DNA from: an uncultured Treponema sp.
Lineage (GTDB): Bacteria; Spirochaetota; Spirochaetia; Treponematales; Treponemataceae
Reading direction: 5' to 3'
DNA length: 64,000 nucleotides
Assembly (NCBI GenBank): GCA_946615905.1
Contig: CAMOIE010000014.1
Location: 1-64,000, forward strand
The notes under the pieces were generated by a model. It worked only from the letters and a program-made list of their open reading frames with translations, did no database searches and had not been told where the DNA came from. The translations under genes were made by a program, and so were the position numbers. Shown here in pieces: positions 53,522 through 62,181 of the stretch. Each line of letters opens with the position of its first letter. Positions within the stretch are counted from its first letter, which is position 1.

Positions 53522-55195
53522 ATGAACATTTACAAGAACTTTATTGAGGGTGAGAGAGATTTTACAGATTACGAAGACCTCAAGAAGAATTTTAAAATCA
53601 GAATTCCTGAAAACTTCAACTTTGCATACGATGTCGTTGACTACTACGCCGAAAAAGAACCGTCAAAACGCGCGTTGATTTGGTGCAACGATGACGGTGA
53701 GGAAAAAATCTTCACTTTCGCAGACATTTCCCGCGAGTCAAAGAGGGCCGCGAACGTCTTGAAACGTCTGGGAATCAAAAAAGGCGACACTGTTATGCTG
53801 ATTCTGCGCCGCCGCTACGAATTCTGGTTTTTGATTTTGGCCTGCCACAGGCTCGGAGCGATTGCGATTCCTGCGACAAACCAGCTTTTGCAAAAGGACA
53901 TCGAGTACCGCACAAAGGCGGCCGGAGTAAAACTGATTATCACCCTCGATGACGAAAAAATTCAGGGGGAAATCGAAAAGGCCATGCCCGCCTCCCCCCT
54001 AGTCCGTGGACTTATGACCGTAGGAAAACCTCGCGGAGGCTGGCTCTCATACCACGAAATCGCCGCCGACACACCGGACATATTTGACCGCCCGGCAGGC
54101 GACCTCGCGACAAAAAACGAGGACGTAATGCTCCTTTATTTCACCTCTGGAACTTCCGGTTACCCGAAAATGGTTCAGCACAACTTCCTCTACCCCCTCG
54201 GCCACATTGTCACAGCGAAATACTGGCAGAACGTGGTTGACGATGGAGTTCACCTGACAGTAGCCGAGACAGGCTGGGCAAAGGCCGTCTGGGGAAAGCT
54301 ATACGGCCAGTGGCTTTGCGGCTCTGCTGTCCTCGCCTACGACATGATTTCTTTCAAGCCCCACCTTCTTTTGCAGCGTATGGAAAAATATGGGGTCACA
54401 ACCTTCTGCGCCCCGCCGACAGTCTACCGCTACATGATTCGCCAGGACTTGAGAAAATACAACCTCTCAAAGCTCTGCTATGCCGTCACGGCAGGAGAGG
54501 CCTTGAATCCCGAAGTCTACAATAAATTCTACGAGCAGACCGGAATCCGCATGTTCGAGGCCTACGGCCAGACAGAAGCCACAGTCATGATCGGGAACTT
54601 CCCCGGAATGACTCCAAAACCCGGCTCCATGGGAAAACCCGCCCCCGGCTACGATGTTCACATAGTCCGCCCGGACGGAAGCGACTGCGGCCCCAAGGAA
54701 AGCGGCTCCATCATCGTGAAACTGGACAAAGGCCGCCCCTTCGGACTTTTCTCCGGCTACTACCGCGACGAAAAACTGACAGAAGCCGCCTTTGAAGGGG
54801 GAATCTACCGCACAGGAGACACAGCCTACATCGATGAGGACGGCTACATTTGGTTCATCGGCCGCGACGACGATGTAATCAAAACCGCAGGCTACCGCGT
54901 AAGTCCTTTTGAGGTCGAGAGCATTTTGCAGGAACACCCATCAGTTTTGGAATGCGCCGTCACAGGCGTTCCGGATCCAAAGCGGGGACAGGCAATCAAA
55001 GCCACTATCGTCCTGACAAAAGACTACGAGGCAAGCCACGAGCTGGAGCTTAAGATTTTGGAATTCGTAAAGGCTCACACAGCCGGATACAAGCAGCCGA
55101 GAATCATCGAATTCGTCAAAGAGCTGCCAAAAACCATCTCCGGAAAAATCCGCCGCGTGGAAATCCGTGAGAAAGACTCCGAAAAATCGGAATAA
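53522..55195 (+). CDS. Acyl-CoA synthetase (medium-chain type, AMP-forming)
   Basis: A 557-residue ANL-superfamily ligase: YFTSGTSGYPKMVQHN (P-loop), MFEAYGQTEATVMIG, GGIYRTGDTAYIDEDGYIWF, and the catalytic Lys in LPKTISGKIRRVEI. It activates a carboxylate to acyl-CoA via acyl-AMP; the SGTSGYPK and YGQTE patterns match medium-chain/aryl-CoA ligases rather than acetyl-CoA synthetase. ATG 53522 has GGAG; the frame reaches 53450 without family sequence. The next gene follows by 3 bp. Confidence 0.9.
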   Translation: MNIYKNFIEGERDFTDYEDLKKNFKIRIPENFNFAYDVVDYYAEKEPSKRALIWCNDDGEEKIFTFADISRESKRAANVLKRLGIKKGDTVMLILRRRYEFWFLILACHRLGAIAIPATNQLLQKDIEYRTKAAGVKLIITLDDEKIQGEIEKAMPASPLVRGLMTVGKPRGGWLSYHEIAADTPDIFDRPAGDLATKNEDVMLLYFTSGTSGYPKMVQHNFLYPLGHIVTAKYWQNVVDDGVHLTVAETGWAKAVWGKLYGQWLCGSAVLAYDMISFKPHLLLQRMEKYGVTTFCAPPTVYRYMIRQDLRKYNLSKLCYAVTAGEALNPEVYNKFYEQTGIRMFEAYGQTEATVMIGNFPGMTPKPGSMGKPAPGYDVHIVRPDGSDCGPKESGSIIVKLDKGRPFGLFSGYYRDEKLTEAAFEGGIYRTGDTAYIDEDGYIWFIGRDDDVIKTAGYRVSPFEVESILQEHPSVLECAVTGVPDPKRGQAIKATIVLTKDYEASHELELKILEFVKAHTAGYKQPRIIEFVKELPKTISGKIRRVEIREKDSEKSE

Positions 55196-55198
55196 TAA

Positions 55199-56347
55199 AT
55201 GTCCAATATTTTAGACTACATCGAGTGGCGGGGGGATTTGACTTTTGAAGTCTCCCCCTTCAACTCCATAGACGCGTTGATTCTCGCCCAGCTCTCTTAC
55301 GTCAAGCTGGAGGGAATCGCCCCTGGCTCTTTCAAAGAAAAGGAGTCAATTTCAGACCTTTACCAAGAATATCTTGCCGCCCCTGACTTGGAAAAAAGGC
55401 AGGACACAGGGCTTTTAATCAATCCCCTCACACAGGTTTTGCTCAAGGCTCTGGCCAAGTCAGCAAGATTCGGTCAGATAAAAATTTGTGGCTGGTTCAC
55501 AAAATATGAGCAGAACTGCGAAGAGCAATTTTCAGCCTTCACGGCCTTTATCGATAAAAAAGAAATTTTCGTGGCATTCCGTGGGACTGACGACACGCTG
55601 ATTGGCTGGAAGGAGGACTTCAACCTCGCTTTTATGGAATCAGTTCCGGCCCAAGACGATGCCCTGATTTATCTAACAGAGGCAGCAAAACAGACGGGGG
55701 CAAAAAAAATCTCAGTCGGAGGCCACTCCAAAGGCGGAAACTTAGCCCTCTTTGCCGCCGCCAACCTCTGTCCAAAATTCTCAAAGCGACTTTCCGCCGT
55801 CTACAATTTTGATGGTCCCGGATTTTCAAAGAAAAAACTTTTGTCAGACCAATTTTGCAAAATCAAAAACCTGACAAAATCTTTTTACCCCCAGCTTTCA
55901 ATCGTAGGAATGTTGTTTGAGCATTTTCCCGAATATTCAATCGTAGAAAGCGACCAGTCAGGATTAATGCAGCACGACCCTTTCAGCTGGCAAATAATCG
56001 GAAAGGCTTTTTGCACAAAGGACGAATTCGATGGAATTTCCTCATATTTTTATAAAACCGTAAATGAATGGATGACAGAACTGTCGCAAGGCCAGCGGGA
56101 AGAATTTGTTGAAAGCCTCTTTTCTGTCATAATGTCATCGGGAAAGACCACTAATTCAGGACTCGCAGCGGATATATTAAAAAGCGGCGGCAGGATGATA
56201 AAAGCGGCCGGAAGTTTGGACAAAAAATCAAAAAGCTCTGTCGCCGATGCGGTAAAATCACTACTGTCAATCGCTGGAGAAAATCTAAAAATCGAGCTTG
56301 AAAGGAAAGACAAAAAAAAGCCTAGAAAAATACAAGAAAAAGACTAA
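55199..56347 (+). CDS. DUF2974/Mbeg1-like alpha/beta hydrolase
   Basis: A 382-residue protein: MSNILDYIEWRGDLTFEVSP and FNSIDALILAQLSYVKLEG are the typical opening, FVAFRGTDDTLIGWKEDFNL a lipase-3-like block, and KISVGGHSKGGNLALFAAAN holds the nucleophile Ser (GHSKGG). VYNFDGPGFSKK follows. It probably is an intracellular lipase or esterase. It starts 3 bp after the acyl-CoA synthetase, suggesting that released fatty acids may be its partner's substrate (inference). The Lys-rich tail is polar. Confidence 0.85.
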   Translation: MSNILDYIEWRGDLTFEVSPFNSIDALILAQLSYVKLEGIAPGSFKEKESISDLYQEYLAAPDLEKRQDTGLLINPLTQVLLKALAKSARFGQIKICGWFTKYEQNCEEQFSAFTAFIDKKEIFVAFRGTDDTLIGWKEDFNLAFMESVPAQDDALIYLTEAAKQTGAKKISVGGHSKGGNLALFAAANLCPKFSKRLSAVYNFDGPGFSKKKLLSDQFCKIKNLTKSFYPQLSIVGMLFEHFPEYSIVESDQSGLMQHDPFSWQIIGKAFCTKDEFDGISSYFYKTVNEWMTELSQGQREEFVESLFSVIMSSGKTTNSGLAADILKSGGRMIKAAGSLDKKSKSSVADAVKSLLSIAGENLKIELERKDKKKPRKIQEKD

Positions 56348-56348
56348 T

Positions 56349-57311
56349 CTAATCATTCTCCTTGGCAAACAAATAGTCCATCGAAGCTGGATTATTCCAA
56401 GGATTTTCTTTTGCAGAATTCGGAATAGAAGCAATGGTTCCTGCAAAAAAATCAGGCAAGGCCGATGTCAAAGCAGATAAAAGCTCATTTCCAGCCTTTT
56501 CTGAAATTGCATAAATTCTATCTTCATCGACCGCATACTCAGAAATCATGTGGGAAAGCAGCTGTCTAATGATTCTGACTTTTCTGGCGATTTCACGCTG
56601 GTCACCGCTCTTAAAATTTTCATAGGTGAAAACCGCAATTATGCATGGATGTTTTTTCTGGAATTTCGGCTCCGCAAGGGCGACTGCCATACGGTTGCGC
56701 TTTAAGACAGAGACCGGATCCTCATCTTTAGACTTTCCGTCTGGAACCAATGCGACTAGGGGATAATCCAAGGCGGCAGAATAGTTTCTCGGAATGTACA
56801 AATAATACCAGCAGTGAGCTCTGGTGTCCTCTTCCGTATAATTCTGAATCCAAAAATCAGGGACAATATCTTCGATTATTTTTGAAGCGGCCTTATAGTC
56901 CTTTTGGGGCTTGCAGATTGCCCTGTCAGTCGACCAAACAGCCCCCTGCTGCAAGACAGAAACAAAAAGGTCTTTTTTAGGCGAAACTTTTTTAGGGGTA
57001 TCAAGCTCTATGATTACAAACTGCCCCGGCACAGATTTTCCAGTAGCAACAGGAGTACGATTTACAGAAAGGCTTAAAATTTTACGGTTTGGAACGACAA
57101 AATCGCCAAAGGAAATTGAAGTCGGGTCGACAGGCGATGAATATTTTACAATGACCTGGGCAATATTCTCTCCAGAATCATAAACTTTGGCCAAAGCCAA
57201 AACATCCTCAATCCTGAAAATTCCCTTATTAACAGGGCAGGAAAGGAAAAATAGAGAACTAACGCAAAGTGCGAGAATAAAAATTATGTTTTTAGAATTA
57301 ATATTTTTCAT
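56349..57311 (-). CDS. Lipoprotein with esterase-like domain
   Basis: A 320-residue protein with lipobox FFLSC (Cys25). A beta domain at about 40-130 (VYDSGENIAQVIVKYSSPVD) precedes an alpha/beta-hydrolase-like region (CWYYLYIPRNYSAALDYPLV, DRIYAISEKAGNELLSALTS). The nucleophile elbow is degenerate: ISEKAG rather than GxSxGG. The layout resembles the neighbouring intact esterase, so it may be an inactive relative. It converges on the DUF2974 gene with 1 bp between. Confidence 0.6.
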   Translation of the reverse strand: MKNINSKNIIFILALCVSSLFFLSCPVNKGIFRIEDVLALAKVYDSGENIAQVIVKYSSPVDPTSISFGDFVVPNRKILSLSVNRTPVATGKSVPGQFVIIELDTPKKVSPKKDLFVSVLQQGAVWSTDRAICKPQKDYKAASKIIEDIVPDFWIQNYTEEDTRAHCWYYLYIPRNYSAALDYPLVALVPDGKSKDEDPVSVLKRNRMAVALAEPKFQKKHPCIIAVFTYENFKSGDQREIARKVRIIRQLLSHMISEYAVDEDRIYAISEKAGNELLSALTSALPDFFAGTIASIPNSAKENPWNNPASMDYLFAKEND

Positions 57312-57409
57312 ACAATAGTTTTTATATTATTGTATTTAAAGGCCTCACATTTTGCAAACAAACATCATGTTATAAGCTATAAAGTCTCTTTAATAAAACG
57401 TTAGCAAAT

Positions 57410-58807
57410 TTAATTCAATTTTTGAGAATTCAGCCATTCAAAAAGAGAAGTCTGCCCATCAAAGCATTTGTCATTCAAAGCGTAAATCCAGACGCTGTGG
57501 GCATCATACTCAACAGGCCGCCCCCGTTTGTCGTTGAATCCGTGCAAATCGTAGACTTTCTCAAAAACTGACGAATGTAAATTTTCTGCTCCGGCCAATT
57601 TAAGGCGGTCGAAAGTGGCGGCTGAATTTTTAGCAGGTTTCACAGTCTTATCATCTTCTGACCATGAGAACCACAAGGGCTGCAGGGACAAAAGTTTTAT
57701 ATCGCTGTCCGTCAACCTTGAGTCAGGATAAGCCTCGCTGATAGGAAAACCGGCTGCAAAAGAATCTGGGTAGCGTAGCATCATGTTCAAGACCATATAG
57801 CCACCGGCGGAAGCTCCGCCCAAATAAATCCGGCTCGTATCAATCTCCGGGTGGTAGGCAACAAAGTCATCAATAAGATTTTTTACGGCAATCGTATAAT
57901 AAGAAACAGTGGCCTTCGGCCTTTTTGCGGCAGGCTTGTCATCGCTGAGCTTTGACTGGAGGGCATCAGAAACTTCCGTCAAGGGCTTGAACAACTCGTC
58001 AAACCAAGCCGAAACATTGGCAGGAACCCACATCCTGTTTCCGGTAAAATCCTTGTCAGTTGACTCCAACCAAGCCGACTGGGCCTGGGGAACTAAAACA
58101 GCGGCACCTTCAGGAAAATATTTTTGAATGTCAGGACCTATAAGGTTGACAGCCTGAGTTCCCAAAAGGGCCAAATATGGAGAAGAGCCTCCTTCAGCAG
58201 CCCCGTGGAACCACACGATAAGGGGGACCTTCGCGTCATCAGATTTTTTTTCAGGCAGCCACCATGCGTAAGGAACGGCTAGGGAATTGAAAACCCTCTT
58301 GTCAGTCTTGAATTTTGCCGCATCCGGACTTACGACTCCCGTATACTTGTCAATATTGATGCCCAGCTCTTCGTTTTTAATGCGGAGTATGTAAAGGGGC
58401 TCCACGTCAAGAAAGGCGGCATAATGGGTGAACATGTCGCTGTACTGGTCCTTATCGCCGACATACAGTTCCAAGGCGATGAACTTTCCTTCTTCTGCGT
58501 CAGATTTGTTGCCATATTCATCACAAAGGTAGGCGGCTGTTATTTTACGGGTGCCCATCTCAAGGCCGACAGACAGCTTGCGTTTTCTAAAAATGACGGC
58601 AGCTTCAAAATCTCCGGCGTAAATTTTTTTTGCTTGAACCCTGTCCTCAGTGTGCATTACAACTTTGTCAGTCCAAGGCCCGCCGTCATATCCGGGCATA
58701 TATAAAACGTACTGATTTTCAGCGGGAACCATCTTATCCCGTACATCGAGGGCAAATACGGGCGAAATCAAAAATAAGGCGACTAGGAAGGCAAAAAGTT
58801 TATTCAT
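57410..58807 (-). CDS. Secreted PHB-depolymerase-like esterase/peptidase
   Basis: A 465-residue protein. ATG 58807 gives the signal peptide MNKLFAFLVALFLISPVFAL; the frame to 58858 overlaps the upstream gene. The catalytic domain follows an N-terminal beta domain: PLIVWFHGAAEGGSSPYLAL, RIYLGGASAGGYMVLNMMLR (nucleophile in GGASAGG), FSWSEDDKTVKPA (Asp) and EYDAHSVWIY (His). It resembles feruloyl-esterase or prolyl-oligopeptidase-like hydrolases that act on plant or peptide substrates. It follows the PgsA-like gene by 1 bp. Confidence 0.82.
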   Translation of the reverse strand: MNKLFAFLVALFLISPVFALDVRDKMVPAENQYVLYMPGYDGGPWTDKVVMHTEDRVQAKKIYAGDFEAAVIFRKRKLSVGLEMGTRKITAAYLCDEYGNKSDAEEGKFIALELYVGDKDQYSDMFTHYAAFLDVEPLYILRIKNEELGINIDKYTGVVSPDAAKFKTDKRVFNSLAVPYAWWLPEKKSDDAKVPLIVWFHGAAEGGSSPYLALLGTQAVNLIGPDIQKYFPEGAAVLVPQAQSAWLESTDKDFTGNRMWVPANVSAWFDELFKPLTEVSDALQSKLSDDKPAAKRPKATVSYYTIAVKNLIDDFVAYHPEIDTSRIYLGGASAGGYMVLNMMLRYPDSFAAGFPISEAYPDSRLTDSDIKLLSLQPLWFSWSEDDKTVKPAKNSAATFDRLKLAGAENLHSSVFEKVYDLHGFNDKRGRPVEYDAHSVWIYALNDKCFDGQTSLFEWLNSQKLN

Positions 58808-58808
58808 A

Positions 58809-59426
58809 CTATATTTCTTTTTTAAAAACAGAAGAAAAATTTTTAAGGTAATCGGCAAATGAAATGTAGCTCAAAAGAACGCAAATCACAAAGAAAACCA
58901 TAATCACGATTTTCACACAGGGAACGGTAAAATCCAAATCAAACGGAAGCCCCAACCTGTAGGCGGACTCGGCGGTCAGCATTACAAAACCGGAAGTAAT
59001 ATAGAAAACTGTCTTGAACTTTCCTCCGGAACGGGCAGCAATCGCAACCCCATGACGAATCGCAACCATACGGAGAAAATTCTGTGAGAATTCCCGGTAC
59101 ATAATCAAGACAAAAATAACAACGGGCATGTAAGAGCCGACCAAGGGGTTCCATGAAGAAAAGGCGCAGAGAAAAACCGTCAGGTTCAGCATCACATCGG
59201 CGAAGGGGTCGAAAATCTTCCCGAAATCACTGACTTCCCCAGACTTTCTCGCATAGTGGCCGTCAAAGTAGTCGGTCAGCTCAAAAACCGCCAGCAGGGG
59301 AATCATTAAAAGGGCAGAGGCAAAAGCCAAAGTCTCAGATTTAAGCCAAAGGGGCAGATTGTATATCAAAAAGAAAATCGGTGCAAAAATAACACGGGCA
59401 AAAGTAAATTTATTAGATGTTTTCAT
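58809..59426 (-). CDS. pgsA: CDP-alcohol phosphatidyltransferase (PgsA-like)
   Basis: A 205-residue membrane enzyme with the full motif D-G-x2-A-R-x8-G-x3-D-x3-D (YFDGHYARKSGEVSDFGKIF, then DPFADVML). Four or five TM helices follow. PgsA makes phosphatidylglycerol-phosphate, so with pssA it would cover both main phospholipid branches. ATG 59426 begins the family sequence; the frame to 59507 passes a promoter. A second paralogue elsewhere could be the true PgsA. Confidence 0.85.
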   Translation of the reverse strand: MKTSNKFTFARVIFAPIFFLIYNLPLWLKSETLAFASALLMIPLLAVFELTDYFDGHYARKSGEVSDFGKIFDPFADVMLNLTVFLCAFSSWNPLVGSYMPVVIFVLIMYREFSQNFLRMVAIRHGVAIAARSGGKFKTVFYITSGFVMLTAESAYRLGLPFDLDFTVPCVKIVIMVFFVICVLLSYISFADYLKNFSSVFKKEI

Positions 59427-59435
59427 GTTTGTGAC

Positions 59436-59464
59436 AGTATCTTGTCTTTTTCCCCTTACGTCAA
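59436..59464 (-). promoter_or_regulatory. Promoter of the pgsA-like gene
   Basis: On the minus strand TTGACG (59459-59464), 17 bp, GATACT (59436-59441), then 9 nt to the ATG. The leader would be about 2 nt or none. Confidence 0.6.
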
Positions 59465-59490
59465 GGCTGAAAGGAATTTTGACAGGAAAG

Positions 59491-60246
59491 TTACAGCTCC
59501 TTTTCAAATGTGTAGGAAAGTTTTTCCAAATTCACGGAAAATTTCACCCTATAAAGAGCCGGCAAAACCTTCGCCTCAGGAATTTTTGCAAAAACCATTT
59601 CCTTATTTTTTAATAGCCAGCTTTCAAAAGAAGAAAGCCCTGTATTTTTAGATTCAAGATAATCCGCCTCAAGGGGGATAAAATTCGCGTTTCCCTCAGA
59701 AGAGATCTTTCCACCGCTGACCCCGCAGACTTTGTACCAGACCCGGGGCAGTGGCAAAAGCAATTTCGCCGGAAGAAGGTACTCCTCAATCGCAAGATTT
59801 TTCTGCCCCGCAAAATCCACGGCAAGTGATTTTTCCCCGATTTTGACGGAAGAGTCAGAAAGGGAAATCTGAATCTCCTCGTTGTGTGAACCGAAGCGGG
59901 AGTAAAGGCGGACCCCCGTATAGGCGGAGAAAATCACGTAGAGCAGGACAAAGGCCGGAAAGACAATCTTCCAAAAAAGGCAGGCCAAAAATCCCGCAAG
60001 ACAGAGGGCTACAAAAAAGACGATATTCTCGGCCGCAAACAAAAGAGGACTTTCCCCCTTGCAAAATAGCAGAAAGGCGGTCGCGGCGGCGACGCAAATG
60101 CTGAGCAAAAGGAGGCAGAGGGCAATTCTGGCGTGTAAAAATTTTCTTTTGAAAATCACGGCGGCAAGCGGGCAGACGACACATGCAAAAGCCGCCCCGC
60201 AAGAGAGCGAGAAAATTCCTGCAAAAAGAGAGGCCAAAAAACTCAT
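59491..60246 (-). CDS. Membrane protein of unknown function
   Basis: A 251-residue protein with four hydrophobic helices in the first 115 residues (SLFAGIFSLSCGAAFACVVC, IALCLLLLSICVAAATAFLL, NIVFFVALCLAGFLACLFWK, IVFPAFVLLYVIFSAYTGVR) and a soluble beta-rich C-terminal part (ISLSDSSVKIGEKSLAVDFA). It overlaps the cytidylate-kinase-like gene by 4 bp (ATGA, 60243-60246), so they are co-translated. No family recognised. Confidence 0.65.
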   Translation of the reverse strand: MSFLASLFAGIFSLSCGAAFACVVCPLAAVIFKRKFLHARIALCLLLLSICVAAATAFLLFCKGESPLLFAAENIVFFVALCLAGFLACLFWKIVFPAFVLLYVIFSAYTGVRLYSRFGSHNEEIQISLSDSSVKIGEKSLAVDFAGQKNLAIEEYLLPAKLLLPLPRVWYKVCGVSGGKISSEGNANFIPLEADYLESKNTGLSSFESWLLKNKEMVFAKIPEAKVLPALYRVKFSVNLEKLSYTFEKEL

Positions 60247-61067
60247 TGCGGATACGCCTTGAAATTCTGCACTACTGAAATCGCAGACTCCACCCTGTAT
60301 GACGGAAGCTCGCTTTGGGCAATCGTGACGGCGTGTTCTGCCATGGCCGCAGAATCAGCGACCCCGTGCAAGACCATCTTTTTACCGTCAACGGCGGCGT
60401 GCAAAAAGGAAATCGCAAGCCCATAGTCGAAAATCAGCATGTTCACGATTCGCTGGGCTATCAGCAGGTCCTCAATACGGGACATTCCAGCGTCCTCTTT
60501 TTCAATCGTCGTAAAGTCGGCGACCATAGTCTCCAAACTTCTGGCGACCGTCTCCATATCGAGGGAACCCGTATTGAAAACCGCATGGTAGAGGTCGGCA
60601 GAGTCATTCTCATAATTAAAAAAGGACTTGAAAAATCCAGCCCTGTTTGTGTCGCTTTCGTTGATTCGCTTTTTTGCCTGCTTTTCGTTCCAACTGAATT
60701 CTTTCATCAGGCGACCGACACGGACTTCCTCGTTTGCAACCAGACGAACAGAAAGAAGGTTCTGAACCTTATCCAAAATCACAAAGGCGGCCCGACCGAT
60801 TAAAATGCAGTTGTTCTGGCTGGCGGCTTCCAAAACGGCGGTCTGCAGATAATTCAAGTATTCATCGCGGTCTTTTGCGAGCGAGGCAAAAAATCCGGGC
60901 TTCCGCTCATCATATTTTTCAAGCTTAGCCTTGGAAAATCCAAGTTCGACAATTCTTTTTTCAATGTCGTGACGGGTTACAAATCTATAGCCAAGATTTT
61001 TGGCCACAGCAGAGGCAATCTCGTCACCGAGAGAAGCAACTTGTCTTGAAATACTGATTATAGCCAT
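60243..61067 (-). CDS. Cytidylate-kinase-like protein with BON-like C-terminal domain
   Basis: A 274-residue protein. The N-terminal domain matches cytidylate kinase-like PF13189 (MAIISISRQVASLGDEIASA, LGYRFVTRHDIEKRI, NCILIGRAAFVIL, VRLVANEEVRVGRLM), but the P-loop GSGG is replaced by ASLGD, so nucleotide binding may differ. Residues about 200-274 (AAVDGKKMVLHGVADSAAMA) resemble a BON lipid-binding module. ATG 61067 has GGGGGG 4 nt upstream. The gene heads an operon with two membrane proteins. Confidence 0.75.
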   Translation of the reverse strand: MAIISISRQVASLGDEIASAVAKNLGYRFVTRHDIEKRIVELGFSKAKLEKYDERKPGFFASLAKDRDEYLNYLQTAVLEAASQNNCILIGRAAFVILDKVQNLLSVRLVANEEVRVGRLMKEFSWNEKQAKKRINESDTNRAGFFKSFFNYENDSADLYHAVFNTGSLDMETVARSLETMVADFTTIEKEDAGMSRIEDLLIAQRIVNMLIFDYGLAISFLHAAVDGKKMVLHGVADSAAMAEHAVTIAQSELPSYRVESAISVVQNFKAYPQ

Positions 61068-61168
61068 GAAGCCCCCCAATTTAAGAAAATGCCTCTATAT
61101 AATAAACTGTTTTCGCGATTAAGTAAACTATAAAAAATTCATCAAAAAATTCGTCAAAAAATCGGGTA

Positions 61169-61275
61169 AAATTCGGGCGCATGGGCATAATGCGAGCGTG
61201 GCCTACAGGCTTCGGTACCCTCGGTGCTGCCGCACTTGCCTCGCGGCAACCTTCCGGTCCCGTGGCGCAATCATT
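61169..61275. repeat. G+C-rich dispersed intergenic repeat
   Basis: Begins ATTCGGGCGCATGGGC, then CTTCGGTACCCTCGGTGCTG, CTTGCCTCGCGGCAACCTTC and CCGTGGCGCAATCATTT. It is closest to 26957-27050 and 14228-14350. It occupies the 354-bp gap between the kinase-like gene and fabG; nothing else but the terminator lies there. Confidence 0.7.
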
Positions 61276-61310
61276 TTTTCACCTCCGCATTCCCCTCTGC
61301 TCCCTGCCAG

Positions 61311-61361
61311 AAAAAAAATCCGCAGGACTCCAGCAAAAAACTGAAAATCCCGCGGATTTTT
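61311..61361 (-). terminator. Terminator of the fab operon
   Basis: On the minus strand, AAAAATCCGCGGGA pairs with TCCTGCGGATTTTT across a 20-nt loop, followed by T8. It lies 61 bp after the fabG stop. Confidence 0.75.
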
Positions 61362-61421
61362 AGATGTCTCGACAAGTCTTGTCACCTCGACCAAGCGTAG
61401 CGCGTGGAGAGGTCTACTTTT

Positions 61422-62165
61422 CTAGCAGCCCATTCCGCCGTCAACACCGATTACCTGGCCTGTGACGTATTCAGAAAGCGATGATGCAAGGAAAAGTGCC
61501 GTATTCGCAACTTCCTCGGCCTTACCAGCCCTCTTTAGCGGGATTCCCTCAACGAAGGACTGCTTAAGCTCTTCTTTGAGAACGGCCGTCATGTCAGTCT
61601 CGATAAAGCCAGGGGCAATGCAGTTTACGCGCACTCCGCGAGAACCGACTTCTTTTGCCAAAGACTTTGAGTAGGCGATAAGACCACCCTTAGAGGCAGC
61701 GTAATTGACCTGTCCGCCCTGGCCGTGAATTCCGACAATCGAAGACATGTTGATAATAGAGCCTGCCTTCTTGTGAATCATGTCGTTTGAAACAATCTGG
61801 CAAATCAAAAATGCGGAAGTCAAATTGACCCTAAGAACATCGTCCCAGTCGGTCTTTTTCATGCGGAATGAAAGGGTGTCGCGGGTGATTCCCGCGTTGT
61901 TGACAAGAACGTCAAATCCGCCGGCCTCTTTCAATGCGGCCTTCACGACCTCAGTGACCTGCTCTGCGTTTCCAACGTCAGCCCAAATCTCATGGAAGGC
62001 AGTGTTGTGGTCAGCCGCGAATTTCTCAATCTCAGCCTTACCCTTTGACTCGTGTGAGCAAAGTCCCCAAACCTCGGCACCCTCGCTCAAAAATTTCTCA
62101 ACGATTGCGCGTCCGATTCCACGGGAGCTTCCCGTGACAAGGGCTTTTTTTCCGTCTAATAACAT
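61422..62165 (-). CDS. fabG: 3-oxoacyl-[acyl-carrier-protein] reductase
   Basis: A 247-residue SDR enzyme reducing beta-ketoacyl-ACP with NADPH. ALVTGSSRGIGRAIVEKFL holds TGxxxGxG, LVNNAGITRDTL the structural NNAG, INMSSIVGIHG the Ser, and VNYAASKGGLIAYSKSL the Tyr-x3-Lys; GVRVNCIAPGFIETDM and the tail VIGVDGGMGC are FabG signatures. GGAGGAG lies 6-7 nt before ATG 62165; the frame running back to 62291 overlaps the fabD end and is not real. It follows fabD by 16 bp. Confidence 0.96.
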   Translation of the reverse strand: MLLDGKKALVTGSSRGIGRAIVEKFLSEGAEVWGLCSHESKGKAEIEKFAADHNTAFHEIWADVGNAEQVTEVVKAALKEAGGFDVLVNNAGITRDTLSFRMKKTDWDDVLRVNLTSAFLICQIVSNDMIHKKAGSIINMSSIVGIHGQGGQVNYAASKGGLIAYSKSLAKEVGSRGVRVNCIAPGFIETDMTAVLKEELKQSFVEGIPLKRAGKAEEVANTALFLASSLSEYVTGQVIGVDGGMGC

Positions 62166-62181
62166 AAATTTTCTCCTCCAA

